Assembly: GCF_002368095.1 (NCBI RefSeq)
Contig: NZ_AP018227.1
Coordinates: 4,613,782 to 4,677,781 of the forward strand
Direction: 5' to 3'
Source: Calothrix parasitica NIES-267
GTDB taxonomy: Bacteria > Cyanobacteriota > Cyanobacteriia > Cyanobacteriales > Nostocaceae
DNA length: 64,000 nucleotides
The notes under the pieces are model-generated. The model was not told where the DNA came from. It did not search any database and saw nothing but the letters and a program-made list of their open reading frames with translations. Numbering within the stretch: the stretch's first letter is position 1; the number at the start of each line of letters is the position of its first letter. Position numbers and translations under genes: made by a program. Shown piece after piece: positions 1 to 8,832 of this stretch.

Positions 1-1
1 T

Positions 2-73
2 TTACCCCGTCGTCAACTATATCAACTCGCTCTGACTTTGAAAAGTATGGATGGTGAGATACAAGATACATAG
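2..73 (+). CDS. Possible 3' end of a gene entering from the left edge
   Basis: An open frame runs from base 2 to a TAG at 71-73 and would encode about 23 residues (LPRRQLYQLALTLKSMDGEI...). It could be the C-terminus of a gene starting before the window, but it is too short to identify and could be chance. Bases 74-268 show no gene and should contain the rpsU promoter. Confidence 0.2.
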   Translation, partial: LPRRQLYQLALTLKSMDGEIQDT

Positions 74-268
74 ATAGAAATCCGATTCAACGGTAAAATA
101 GTAAATCTGGAAAATCAAACTGCTTTTGTACTGTTTGATGGTTCCAGTTCTTAGATTCAAGGCTAAAAGTCTTGTTCAATTTATGGTGAGTCGTGGAGTA
201 TTTTTATCCCGACAAACCAGCACATTACAACAAAGTACATTTTGAGTTGCTGAAAACGAGGGATTAGA

Positions 269-451
269 ATGACCCAAGTGGTTTTAGGTGAAAACGAAGG
301 AATAGATTCAGCTTTACGTCGATTTAAGCGTCAAGTATCCAAAGCGGGTATTTTGTCAGATGTTAAGAGTCATCGACATTTTGAAACCCCACAGGATAAG
401 CGTAAACGTAAAGCAGTAGCAGCAAGACGCAAAAGACGTTTCAATAAGTAA
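269..451 (+). CDS. rpsU: 30S ribosomal protein S21
   Basis: Small-subunit ribosomal protein S21, which sits near the 3' end of 16S rRNA and supports translation initiation. The 60-residue product has the usual family length. It opens with [20 protein letters not shown] and ends in a strongly basic tail ([15 protein letters not shown]), both typical of bacterial and cyanobacterial S21. The ATG at 269 has a GAGG about 8 nt upstream. The gene looks monocistronic: a strong hairpin followed by a T-run lies at 672-712, and the next gene (pth) points the opposite way. Identification is firm from the whole protein. Confidence 0.95.
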   Translation: MTQVVLGENEGIDSALRRFKRQVSKAGILSDVKSHRHFETPQDKRKRKAVAARRKRRFNK

Positions 452-671
452 ATATGAATAATTTTACTAACTGTTAAACTCTTGAAATTATCTGTAAGTT
501 GTCGGTATTTAACTTGTCCAGAGGACATATTAAACCGCAGAATACATCTAAACATTAACAATTCGAGTAAGGACTTTTCTGAATGTAAATCACTTTGAAA
601 TTTCCGTAATATAGCTGCAAGAGGTGAATTATACAATTAATTTTGCCTATCAATAAATGATTGCTAAAAGC

Positions 672-712
672 AAACAACCGCTGCTGAATTGGTAGCGGTT
701 GTTTGATTTTTA
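672..712 (+). terminator. Rho-independent terminator downstream of rpsU
   Basis: An 11-bp perfect stem (AAACAACCGCT at 672-682 and AGCGGTTGTTT at 694-704) is followed by GATTTTT. It is the strongest classical intrinsic terminator in this part of the window and lies 220 nt after the rpsU stop. Confidence 0.8.
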
Positions 713-718
713 GAAGCA

Positions 719-872
719 GGGAGTAGGAAGTAGGAAGTAGGAAGTAGGAAGTAGGAAGTAGGAAGTAGGAAGTAGGAAGTAGTGAGTAGGAAGTAGGAAG
801 TAGGAAGTAGGAAGTAGGAAGTAGGGAGTAGGAAGTAGGAAGTAGGAAGTAGGAAGTAGGAAGTAGGAAGTA
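719..872. repeat. Heptanucleotide tandem repeat (GTAGGAA)n
   Basis: About 21 near-perfect copies of a 7-bp unit, interrupted by variant units near 779 and 822. This is the short tandemly repeated repetitive (STRR) class known from heterocystous cyanobacteria. It lies between the convergent rpsU and pth genes. Confidence 0.95.
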
Positions 873-952
873 GTAAATAAAATATGATGATTAATTGTTA
901 CTAGTTACAGTTAGGAGTAATAAGTCGGCAAGTAGACTATCATCGTTACTCT

Positions 953-1612
953 TTACTCGCTACTGGCTTTTTCCGAAACATTTAAATTCTTCCGATTACA
1001 GTCATTCATTGCTTTTTCTACGCCTTTTTGAAGACATAATTCAACACATTCAACGACATAATTAGTCACGGAAGATATTACTTCTTTTTCTTCGGGAGTA
1101 AATTTTCCTAAGACATGAGAAACAGTACCATTCTCACTGGTTGCAGGATTTTTTGGTCTACCAATTCCGATACGTAAACGCGGGAAATTTTTGGAACTCA
1201 GATGGGAGATAGTGCTTTTCATTCCGTTATGTCCACCAGCAGCACCGGATAAACGCAAGCGAACCCTTCCCACGGGTAAATCCATATCATCGTAAATAAC
1301 TAATACAGATTCCGGTTTTAATTTGTACCAAGAACATACCGCACCGATTGATTGTCCCGAAAGATTCATGTAGGTCAAAGGTTTAAGTAAATAAACTTTT
1401 TTTCCCCCTGGTGCAGTAGTTTCAGCATACTCACCTTTAAACTTACGATTTTCGCTCAAAGAAGCTTGCCAAGAACGTGATAAAGCATCTATCGCAGCAA
1501 AACCAATATTATGGCGAGTACTATCGTATTTAGGTTCTGGATTTCCCAAACCTACAATTAGCTGGGGAATTAATATATTTTGTTTTTGTTTACTTTTACT
1601 AGCAGCTTGCAT
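953..1612 (-). CDS. pth: Peptidyl-tRNA hydrolase
   Basis: Cleaves the ester bond of peptidyl-tRNAs released prematurely from ribosomes, recycling tRNA. The 219-residue protein has the family signature at its N-terminus (LIVGLGNPEPKYDSTRHNIG, including the catalytic His in TRHN). It also has the Asp-containing VIYDDMDLPVGRVRLR segment, the GAAGGHNGMKS loop and the RLRIGIGRP motif. Its length matches bacterial Pth with a roughly 15-residue N-terminal extension. It lies 105 nt downstream of tatA on the same strand, so pth, tatA and psbH may be cotranscribed in part. The last few codons come close to an STRR-rich spacer. Confidence 0.95.
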   Translation of the reverse strand: MQAASKSKQKQNILIPQLIVGLGNPEPKYDSTRHNIGFAAIDALSRSWQASLSENRKFKGEYAETTAPGGKKVYLLKPLTYMNLSGQSIGAVCSWYKLKPESVLVIYDDMDLPVGRVRLRLSGAAGGHNGMKSTISHLSSKNFPRLRIGIGRPKNPATSENGTVSHVLGKFTPEEKEVISSVTNYVVECVELCLQKGVEKAMNDCNRKNLNVSEKASSE

Positions 1613-1717
1613 AGAAATAATAATTTTAATTAGGGGTTAGAAATATAGTATTAGCTAGGGATTAGAAATATAGTATTAGCGACCAAGATGGTCGCACTAC
1701 AATATTTCCTTAAATAT

Positions 1718-1969
1718 TTATGCTTCCTCAGTCTTTTCTACACCACTACTCAGCTTGGGTTCAAGTTCTGCTGTGGTCTTGACAACTTCTTCCAACTGTG
1801 AAGCTTCTTTTTTAAATTCATCTTGAAACTCTTGGGAAGCATCTTGAAAACCACGAATTGCTTTTCCCATACTACGTCCAATTTCCGGCAGTTTCTTCGG
1901 GCCAAACACCAACAAAGCAACAACCATAATCACAGCCATTTCAGGTAGACCGATACCAAATATATTCAT
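1718..1969 (-). CDS. tatA: Sec-independent translocase subunit TatA/TatE
   Basis: Pore-forming component of the twin-arginine translocation system, which exports folded proteins across the thylakoid and plasma membranes. The 83-residue protein has the canonical layout: one N-terminal membrane helix (LPEMAVIMVVALLVFGPKKL) with the conserved FGPKKLPE hinge, an amphipathic helix (IGRSMGKAIRGFQDASQEF) and an acidic, disordered tail. The Glu of GLPEM in the membrane helix is as expected for TatA rather than TatB. It lies between pth and psbH on the same strand. The TatA versus TatE/TatB label rests on length and motif only. Confidence 0.93.
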   Translation of the reverse strand: MNIFGIGLPEMAVIMVVALLVFGPKKLPEIGRSMGKAIRGFQDASQEFQDEFKKEASQLEEVVKTTAELEPKLSSGVEKTEEA

Positions 1970-2040
1970 ATTTTTCTCCTAGGAACTCAAAAATCCTTAA
2001 CCCATATCTGTAGTTTAGCGATTTATCGCTTCCCTATGAT

Positions 2041-2470
2041 TATTGATTTGGGAGAGTAGGGAGGAATGAGTAGAAAGTAGCAAGTAGCAAGTAGAAAGTA
2101 GCCATTAGGGAGTTGCATTCGACCGCATTAAGTTTGCTGGTTTTGTGTCATCACCCGACCGGGAATGCAATTCCCGGTCTAATAGCAAAAGTCCTCTCAA
2201 GAGGACTAAAATGAAAACCGTCAAAACGGCAGGAAAAAGACCACTACTCCCTTCCCGGTGAAAGATTACCTATTGGTCGGAGGGAGAGAGTGAGAGAGGG
2301 AGGGAGTGAGGGAGAAATTGCGATAGGAAATCTTAGAGCGGAACGGGAGTAGCAGATTTAATAGCATAAAATTAAAATTTTATTAGTCTTAAGCATTCAT
2401 TTTCTTGTCATTACTCACTACTTACTACTTTCTACTTGCTACTTTCTACTTACTACTTGCTACACAAATA
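2041..2470. repeat. Intergenic repeat block with several hairpins
   Basis: The 567-bp gap between tatA and psbH has no gene. It holds GTAGAAA/GTAGCAA-type heptamers at 2054-2104 and the opposite-strand version at 2404-2463, so the two runs form a loose inverted pair. Between them are short palindromes: GACCGGGAATGCAATTCCCGGTC near 2159-2181, GTCCTCTCAAGAGGAC near 2191-2206 and CCGTCAAAACGG near 2218. The block resembles a composite of dispersed palindromic repeats. Confidence 0.6.
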
Positions 2471-2472
2471 CC

Positions 2473-2499
2473 CAAAAAAACCCAGGACTGACCCTGGGT
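2473..2499 (-). terminator. Rho-independent terminator downstream of psbH
   Basis: Read on the minus strand, a 7-bp stem ACCCAGG/CCTGGGT is followed directly by a run of seven T. It lies about 40 nt after the psbH stop, so psbH is probably terminated before tatA. Confidence 0.75.
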
Positions 2500-2536
2500 G
2501 CAAATTTATTTATTCTTATATGTGAAAGTATCTAGC

Positions 2537-2740
2537 TTACATACCTAAGCTTTTCCAATCCACATTAATACCCTCAATCATGATTGATTTGTTATAGAGT
2601 TGAAGAATAATCAACAGAAAAACAAAAAACAAACCCATAAAAACGCCCATCAAGGGGGTAGTACCCCAACCGGGAGCTACTTTACCATATTCTGCGTTCA
2701 AGGGTCTGAGAACATCTCCCAAGCGTGTTCTTTGTGACAT
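2537..2740 (-). CDS. psbH: Photosystem II reaction centre protein PsbH
   Basis: Small single-span subunit of photosystem II that stabilises the reaction centre near CP47 and the QB site in the thylakoid membrane. The 67-residue product matches cyanobacterial PsbH. It has a basic N-terminus ([20 protein letters not shown]), the [20 protein letters not shown] transmembrane region and a lumenal tail. It is divergent from psbN with 84 bp between start codons, the usual cyanobacterial arrangement. Its own intrinsic terminator follows at 2473-2499. Confidence 0.96.
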   Translation of the reverse strand: MSQRTRLGDVLRPLNAEYGKVAPGWGTTPLMGVFMGLFFVFLLIILQLYNKSIMIEGINVDWKSLGM

Positions 2741-2824
2741 AATCTAATTCCAGGTTAATTAACAAAACAATTTTTAATCTTCTGTAATATTGTATAAGAA
2801 TAGTACTCATAATATACACCCCTT

Positions 2825-2956
2825 ATGGAACCAGCAATAGTTCTTAGTATTTCCGTAGCTGCTGTCTTAATCACAGTTACAGCCATGTCCGTTTATACTT
2901 CCTTCGGCCCACCAAGTAAAGAACTCGGCGACCCCTTTGAAGACCATGAAGATTAA
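2825..2956 (+). CDS. psbN: Photosystem II assembly protein PsbN
   Basis: A 43-residue protein that I translated directly: [20 protein letters not shown], then [18 protein letters not shown] and a short acidic end. It has one N-terminal membrane helix and the conserved [20 protein letters not shown]-type tail, so it is PsbN. PsbN is needed for assembly of photosystem II reaction centres rather than being a stable subunit. The gene is divergent from psbH. It runs from ATG at 2825 to TAA at 2954-2956. Confidence 0.95.
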   Translation: [43 protein letters not shown]

Positions 2957-2957
2957 G

Positions 2958-3048
2958 TGAGAGACAGGGAGACAGGGAGACAGGGAGACAAGGAGACAGA
3001 TAATTCCTAACTCCTAACTCCTAACTCCTAACTCCTAACTGCTCACTG
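2958..3048. repeat. Tandem repeats between psbN and the mannosidase gene
   Basis: Short tandem units GACAGGGA (about 2960-3000) and AACTCCT (about 3006-3045). The right end overlaps the last codons of the mannosidase gene on the other strand, which are repeat-derived. Confidence 0.85.
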
Positions 3049-6000
3049 TTCACTATTGACTGCAAAGCTCGCGATTTTCCACGGCTTGATTGTAAATGTT
3101 GATTCGGATGAATTTTCTGAATTCGGTAGAGGACGTTCTAATAAATCTACAAGTTCTTTTACATTCAAGCCGATATCGCTGGTGAGTTGGAATTCTGCTT
3201 TTTCTCCAATACTTTCGTAACAGCGAAGAATCCATTGTTGGGGATTGTCTTCTGCTTGCTTGAATGCCATTAAGATTAAATTATCAGCAGAATCACCAGA
3301 TATATTGATAAAGCTGGCTTTTTCTTTCAATGTTTGAGTTTGCGATTTATTTTGACAAATATTATTTTCACAAAGTACTGCTTTTAAAGGCTGGTTGAAT
3401 TCATATCCACGCTTTACCGTCTGCGCTTTCTCCCAACTTCCCGTATGGGGATACAAGCCATAACTAAATTCGTGACTACCTTTGTCCGCTTCTGGATTCG
3501 GCCATTCCGGACTTCTTAATAAACTCAAACGTAATTGACTCGGTTGAGCGTCATAACCATATTTGCAATCGTTCAATAAACTCACACCATAAGAATTCTC
3601 TTTTCTCCCTATCTCCCTACGGGTTGCGCCACTTGCTACAACGGAGGGAACCTCCGCAACGCAGTGGCTTACCTTGTCTCCTTGTCTCCTTGTCTCCCCT
3701 TCTTCCGTTAAATCAGCCCAACGCAATGCAGGAACTTCCCATTTAGCTTTTTCTGCTGCTGTCTGGGGTTTGGTTGTACGTTGAATTGCTCCACAGGGAA
3801 TTTCATAAGTGGCAAAGTCGGCTTCTAAGTTTAAGGGAAAGGCAGCTTTTACTAAAACGTGACGCTCTAACCAGTTAACTTTGGTTTGAATTTTCAAGAC
3901 TGGGGAAGTGGCTTGCAAAATATAGTCTTGAATAAATTCCGATTTTCCTAACTGACGAACTACCCGTAATTTCTGCTGTAATAATCCTTGTTCGAGCCAC
4001 TCGATAGATTTTAGTTTTAGTGGTGGTAAGATATGTTCGGAATAATTGGGGTCGATGTTCCATGCATCCCAATATTGACCTTCATCTTTAAAAGCTTGCA
4101 GTTGATTTCCACTAGCTGAAAGTATTTCGCGGTTATTCAATTTATCAAAAACGCTCTTTAAATCACCAGTCTCTTCATTTACGACTACTCGCAAAAATTC
4201 ATTATCCAAAACAAACTGTAGCGCTATAGTTTTTGATTGATTTTGCGATGGTGTTTCTTGAGGAGTTAGCCAAAACGAGCGATAACCAATTCCAGGAATA
4301 TCATTTGCTAGAAACAATAAATTTGAGTCAGCATCGATTTGAGAAGCGATTTTATTACCTGCACTATCGTAAACTTGCCATTGTTGATGATTAGTTTCCT
4401 CCGGTAAAGAAACATATACAACTTCCGAACGCTGCCAATTAAGGGAATTAAAAACAACAACAGGTAAACCGTCGGGTTTTGGTGGCTGTGATAAGTTAAT
4501 ACTATTAGCTAAAGTTTGTAAGGACTGCTCTAATATTTCCGTTGCAGTATTTTGCATTTCCTGCCATTCTGGTTCTGCATCTTCGTAAACTTCCGGGATT
4601 GAGGAACCTGGTAAAATATCGTGGAACTGATTAAATAAAAGTTTTTTCCAAGCCGCTTCTATTTCAGCTTTTGGATAATCTACACCACAGGTAATGCTTG
4701 CCAAACTCGCGAATAATTCCGCTTCATAGAGTAAATTTTCACCGAGACGATTGTAAAGCTTTTGGTCGCCGTGCGTAGTGTAGCAACCGCGATGAAATTC
4801 TAGATATAGTTCATCATTCCAATTTTGGATTGGGGATTTTGGATTTTGTATTTTCTCCCCATCTCCCCATCTCCTTGTCCCCTTGTCCCCTTGTCCCCTT
4901 GTCCCCTCTTCCTTAATTTCTTCCAAATACTTCTCAACGGTGGTGAATTCAAATTCGGGACATACAGTTGAACTCTTCCAGCGTCGGGCGATTTCGAGCA
5001 TATCGCGGGTGGGACCACCACCGTGGTCGCCGACTCCGGGAAGCCAAAGGTAATTTTTTAGACCGGTTTGTTTTTCCCAAGCGATGGCGTATTCTACCAT
5101 TTTTACTGGGTCGATTCCTTCACCAATCGGCGCTGACATTAAACTGAATATTTCACTTCCATCTGGCGATCGCCACCAAAAAGCACCGTGAGGAAATTCT
5201 GTGGTGTCGTTCCAAATCAGCTTTTGAGTGACAAAGTATTCCACACCGGCCGAAACCATAAATTGAGGTAAAGTCCAGCAAAAACCAAAACTATCCGGAA
5301 GCCATGCAACTGTAGATAATTCGCCAAACTTTTCTTTTACGTAGCGTTGACCGTATAACAATTGACGAGCAATCGACTCACCAGAAATTATATTTAATTC
5401 CGGTTCCACCCAAAAAGCACCAACAATTTCCCAAACGTTGTTTTTTACAGCTTTTTTTATTTGAGCAAATAAATCGGGACAATTTTCTTCTACCCAAGCA
5501 TAAAGCGCGGGAGTAGAGTGGCAAAAAATCAATTCCGGGAAGTCTTCTTGCAGCTTTAAAACCGATGCAAAAGTATTCTTGGCAGCTTCCCAAGTTTCAC
5601 TAACCGGCCATAACCAAGCCATGTCTAGGTGAGCGTGGCCAACAAGTTGGATTTTGGATTGTGGATTTTGCGGAAAGTTTGGGGGGGAGATGTTCTTCCC
5701 CCAAAACTTTTCAAGACGGATTTTGGATTGAAGATTATTTTGTAAATCAGTAAGAGATTTGTTAATTACCAATTTTCTCTCTTCTCTCTCTTCCTCTGCG
5801 CTCTGAGCTACTCTGCGGTTTATTTCCTCAGCAATCGCATCCAACTGTTCCGGTGCAAAAGCTTGACAATAAAGCTGAACTATTGCTAATTCCGAAGCGA
5901 CAAAACCGGGATAGAGATTATTTATTTTATTTTCTTTATTCCCTACAGTTTCATAAACGCACTTTGAACTAACCAAAGCACCATTATCATGTCCGGGACT

Positions 6001-6459
6001 AACCAAACGTAGAGCAACAGTAAACTCATCTCCCGGATTCACCGACTCAGTTAATAAGACTCTTTGCGAAAAATCAAATAAATCGCCTTCACCTTGCCTA
6101 GAACCATTAATATAGATTTGAGCGGAATCGGCCCACCAAACCAAAGCCAATCGCAAACACAAACCCGCGAGCGGATAACCTTGCAAATCTGGGGGGACAA
6201 TTAACTTTTGCGCCAACCAAAGTACTTTTTTACCCTTTTCCCAAGCGATATGTCCTTTCGCGTTTAACTCCCTAGTTTCCCAACCAGAAAAATCCGACGC
6301 GAAAACCTCAGCCACGCTCATATCACCCAGAAAACAGCGCCAATACTCGCGAACATCCATCTCAGAAAAAGCACGTAGCTTTTCGATAGTTTGTGAAATG
6401 GTTTGTAAGCTGGTTTGTGAATTAATATTTGTATTAGATTCGGATATGGATTTGGTCAT
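3043..6459 (-). CDS. Alpha-mannosidase, glycoside hydrolase family 38
   Basis: Retaining alpha-mannosidase of the GH38 family, hydrolysing alpha-mannosides; the substrate here is unknown. The 1138-residue protein has the zinc and active-site motif GHAHLDMAWLW near residue 273, the nucleophile region WLPDSFGFCWTLPQ near 387 and NQFHDILPGSSIPEVYEDAE near 610. An all-beta C-terminal half follows. No signal peptide is visible. Three stretches look like intergenic repeat DNA read in frame: around 233-265 (repeat at about 5645-5740), around 515-548 (4840-4920) and around 918-955 (3600-3710). The stop codon also lies in an AACAGTGAGCAGTTAG-type repeat. Family assignment is firm. Whether the inserted protein is active is unknown. 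Confidence 0.88.
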   Translation of the reverse strand: MTKSISESNTNINSQTSLQTISQTIEKLRAFSEMDVREYWRCFLGDMSVAEVFASDFSGWETRELNAKGHIAWEKGKKVLWLAQKLIVPPDLQGYPLAGLCLRLALVWWADSAQIYINGSRQGEGDLFDFSQRVLLTESVNPGDEFTVALRLVSPGHDNGALVSSKCVYETVGNKENKINNLYPGFVASELAIVQLYCQAFAPEQLDAIAEEINRRVAQSAEEEREERKLVINKSLTDLQNNLQSKIRLEKFWGKNISPPNFPQNPQSKIQLVGHAHLDMAWLWPVSETWEAAKNTFASVLKLQEDFPELIFCHSTPALYAWVEENCPDLFAQIKKAVKNNVWEIVGAFWVEPELNIISGESIARQLLYGQRYVKEKFGELSTVAWLPDSFGFCWTLPQFMVSAGVEYFVTQKLIWNDTTEFPHGAFWWRSPDGSEIFSLMSAPIGEGIDPVKMVEYAIAWEKQTGLKNYLWLPGVGDHGGGPTRDMLEIARRWKSSTVCPEFEFTTVEKYLEEIKEEGTRGQGDKGTRRWGDGEKIQNPKSPIQNWNDELYLEFHRGCYTTHGDQKLYNRLGENLLYEAELFASLASITCGVDYPKAEIEAAWKKLLFNQFHDILPGSSIPEVYEDAEPEWQEMQNTATEILEQSLQTLANSINLSQPPKPDGLPVVVFNSLNWQRSEVVYVSLPEETNHQQWQVYDSAGNKIASQIDADSNLLFLANDIPGIGYRSFWLTPQETPSQNQSKTIALQFVLDNEFLRVVVNEETGDLKSVFDKLNNREILSASGNQLQAFKDEGQYWDAWNIDPNYSEHILPPLKLKSIEWLEQGLLQQKLRVVRQLGKSEFIQDYILQATSPVLKIQTKVNWLERHVLVKAAFPLNLEADFATYEIPCGAIQRTTKPQTAAEKAKWEVPALRWADLTEEGETRRQGDKVSHCVAEVPSVVASGATRREIGRKENSYGVSLLNDCKYGYDAQPSQLRLSLLRSPEWPNPEADKGSHEFSYGLYPHTGSWEKAQTVKRGYEFNQPLKAVLCENNICQNKSQTQTLKEKASFINISGDSADNLILMAFKQAEDNPQQWILRCYESIGEKAEFQLTSDIGLNVKELVDLLERPLPNSENSSESTFTIKPWKIASFAVNSEQ

Positions 6460-6673
6460 CTTTCCGCTAAAATCAGGTGAAAAGTTCTATACGCTCAATA
6501 GTAAAAGAACCTGAAAAAAAAGATACCTATAAACTATTTTTAAATGCTCTGATGTAACAATTTTTGATTTTCTTCAGTCCTGTTGGTGCTTGACACGAGA
6601 AAATTTCTAACTCCTAATTCCTAACTCTTTCCCAATCTTTAACCCTTGACCTCTTACCTTTTACCTTCCTACC

Positions 6674-8215
6674 ATGTCTTCTGCTTCCAAAGGCCGTTAT
6701 CAAAGCAGGCTATTTAATTTCTTTCACAAACAATCCCGACGCTTCGGTGAAGGATTCGGACGGTCGCTGCGACAATTACGAGTTGCGACTAGTTGGTCTT
6801 TAGAAGCATTTTCTAAATCAATATATTTACTGTTACAAAAAGCTGCGGATTCTGCGGGAACACAACTTCCCGGAACAGCAGCAGAACCTCGGTTAGAATT
6901 ACAATCCTCAGAAGAAGCTGCATCGGATTTGGCGATTATTCGAGTTCTGGAAAATATAGAAACCCAATATATTACCTCTAGCACCCAAGAAAATTATCAA
7001 ATTGAGGGAGTAGGGGATAGCGAGCAAGGAGCAGAAAGTAATCAACTTAGCGTAATTGTTCAAACAAGCGAGCAAAATACTTGTACTACAGCTAATAAAT
7101 TGACCTCTTTGAGTTATTCTTCTCAAAAAATTAGAGGAGTTGCTTCGCAGCTTTACAGTCAAAATTTAGTACTTGTAACTTGTGAAAACGAAATTTTAGA
7201 CGTTTTAACACCACCACAACAGCAAGCTTTAGAAAACCAGATAATTTCTGAAATTGCTAATTATTGGCGCTCTTGGCGATTATCTCAGGAAAACCAGGAA
7301 ACAAAATTATTGTCTAGAGCAAATCGTTTTTTCAAAAGACTTGCGACCCGTAATGATAATCCAGAAGAAAGAGAAAATAAATACTTACAAATAAATCCTG
7401 CTACGGTAGCTTCTTTAGATATAGTAGTTGCTAATTTAGAAACTAATACCATTATTCCCGTATCTCGTGCTGGAATTATAGTACGTCAACGCAGCGGTAA
7501 ATTAATTCAAACGGTAAAAACTAAAATAAATACATTTGTTTACGGTAATCGAGAAGTCACTGTCAGCGAAAAACAAGTAATTGTTGAAGGGAATGTAGAA
7601 AAGCAATCCAAAATAAAAGCTTTGATTTCAGCAGCACTTAAATACTTTTACGCTGAACCAGAAAGTCAAAAAATCAAGCCGGTTCCACCAAGACGTTATA
7701 TTGTTTCCGCTCAATCTAATTCTCCTCAACTACAAAGCGGACAATCACAAGATGATTGGTTAAATAGCGCTGATTTATTTGGTAACGGATTCCCGCAATT
7801 AAATTCCAGAAAACAAGCATTAAAAAAAGTATCAAACAAATTAGAAAACAGTAAACAGATAAAAGATTCATCCGAAAAACTATTCGGACGCTTTCAACTT
7901 CCAAATTGGCGAACTTTGCGACTAAAAGAAAAAGCTGGTTTACAAAAGCAGCAAAATGCTGATATTACTTCCCAAAACTCGCAAAAAATAACAATTAGCT
8001 CCACATCCGAACTGCAAAACAGAAGTAAAACCCAAACCAGCGAATCCACAGAAATAGAAGCAAAACCAGAATGGATAGAAACCAAAGCCGAAATAGTTGG
8101 TTATCAAAAACATCCACTAGAGCAAATCTTGACATGGATTGACAACACAATGTTGAAAATCGAAGAAGCATTTGGAAAATTTGCAACCGCTTTACAGCAG
8201 TTTTTTAGAAGGTAG
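6674..8215 (+). CDS. Protein of unknown function, cyanobacterial type
   Basis: I do not recognise a characterised family. The 513-residue product begins with a basic segment (KGRYQSRLFNFFHKQSRRFG) and has a predicted folded middle (about 120-340). The rest, about 340-475, is rich in Ser, Gln, Lys and Asn and looks disordered. It ends in an amphipathic helix (HPLEQILTWIDNTMLKIEEA) and FFRR. No signal peptide or clear membrane span is present. The ATG at 6674 follows an AACCTTT-type repeat with no strong Shine-Dalgarno. It is divergent from the mannosidase gene, and GGTAATT repeats begin directly at the stop codon. The long open frame with coherent codon use supports a real gene. Confidence 0.75.
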   Translation: MSSASKGRYQSRLFNFFHKQSRRFGEGFGRSLRQLRVATSWSLEAFSKSIYLLLQKAADSAGTQLPGTAAEPRLELQSSEEAASDLAIIRVLENIETQYITSSTQENYQIEGVGDSEQGAESNQLSVIVQTSEQNTCTTANKLTSLSYSSQKIRGVASQLYSQNLVLVTCENEILDVLTPPQQQALENQIISEIANYWRSWRLSQENQETKLLSRANRFFKRLATRNDNPEERENKYLQINPATVASLDIVVANLETNTIIPVSRAGIIVRQRSGKLIQTVKTKINTFVYGNREVTVSEKQVIVEGNVEKQSKIKALISAALKYFYAEPESQKIKPVPPRRYIVSAQSNSPQLQSGQSQDDWLNSADLFGNGFPQLNSRKQALKKVSNKLENSKQIKDSSEKLFGRFQLPNWRTLRLKEKAGLQKQQNADITSQNSQKITISSTSELQNRSKTQTSESTEIEAKPEWIETKAEIVGYQKHPLEQILTWIDNTMLKIEEAFGKFATALQQFFRR

Positions 8216-8260
8216 TTGGTAATTGGTAATTGGTAATTGGTAATTGGTAATTGGGGAGAA
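8216..8260. repeat. Tandem repeat (GGTAATT)n
   Basis: Five or six copies of a TTGGTAA-type heptamer start directly at the stop codon of the preceding gene. STRR class. Confidence 0.9.
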
Positions 8261-8342
8261 CAACAGTTAGGAATTAGGTATAGGGTTTCTTAGTCTGGTG
8301 AGGTACATATTTCAAAACCTCACCCCCAACCCCTCTCCATAT

Positions 8343-8496
8343 TAAGGCTACCGTGTACACACAAGTACTCTAAATTGCTTTCACAGCGTTTAGATCCCCC
8401 TATATCCCCCTTGAAAAGGGGGACTTTAATTCAGATTCCCCCCTTTTCAAGGGGGGTTAGGGGGGATCTAGGAGATGTGTGTACACCGTAGCCTTA
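8343..8496. mobile_element. 154-bp MITE-like element nested in another repeat
   Basis: Terminal inverted repeats TAAGGCTACCGTGTACACAC (8343 on) and its complement (ending 8496) match at 20 of 21 positions. The interior is a second long inverted repeat (AGATCCCCCTATATCCCCCT against its near complement). There is no coding capacity. The element splits a separate palindromic repeat that reads CCTCACCCCCAACCCCTCTCC on the left (from about 8317) and AAGGAGAGGGGAG...GGGTGAGG on the right (to about 8539). The sequence around TTATTAAGG appears on both sides and may be a target-site duplication. Confidence 0.75.
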
Positions 8497-8832
8497 TTAA
8501 GGAGAGGGGAGATGAAGCACAGCTTTATCGGGGTGAGGTAAAGCTATACCTCAGTTGCTTGATAAACGCTATAATTACTTATTAAACTTTGTAGACAAAG
8601 ATTGTTAAGAATGTCCTTTAGGACGGTTTTTTAATCATTTATTATGTAATAAACTGTATTTGTGCTACTTAGTCAACTAATAAAAGTAATATTACCGAAA
8701 TTAATAACTAGAATGACAACCTGTTTAGTATGGGATGTCACTCAGGTTTTATTTTAGCGAAGGCTGTTATGTTGATAAAAATATTCAACTTTTTTTAAGT
8801 AAATTGCAGTCTTTCAGAATAAGCATCATATC
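8497..8832. other. Intergenic stretch before the nuclease-like gene
   Basis: The right arm of the interrupted CCTCACCCC repeat ends near 8540. A small hairpin GTCCTTTAGGAC at 8613-8624 followed by GGTTTTTT may be a terminator. The remaining roughly 200 bp is AT-rich and should hold the promoter of the next gene; I see no convincing -10/-35 pair. Confidence 0.4.

Noticed and set aside
370-636. 88-residue minus-strand ORF overlapping rpsU
   Set aside because: Antisense to a certain ribosomal gene, no recognisable features.
8343-8496. Attenuator or riboswitch reading of the large hairpin
   Set aside because: Terminal inverted repeats and interruption of another repeat fit a MITE-like element better; no conserved riboswitch core seen.
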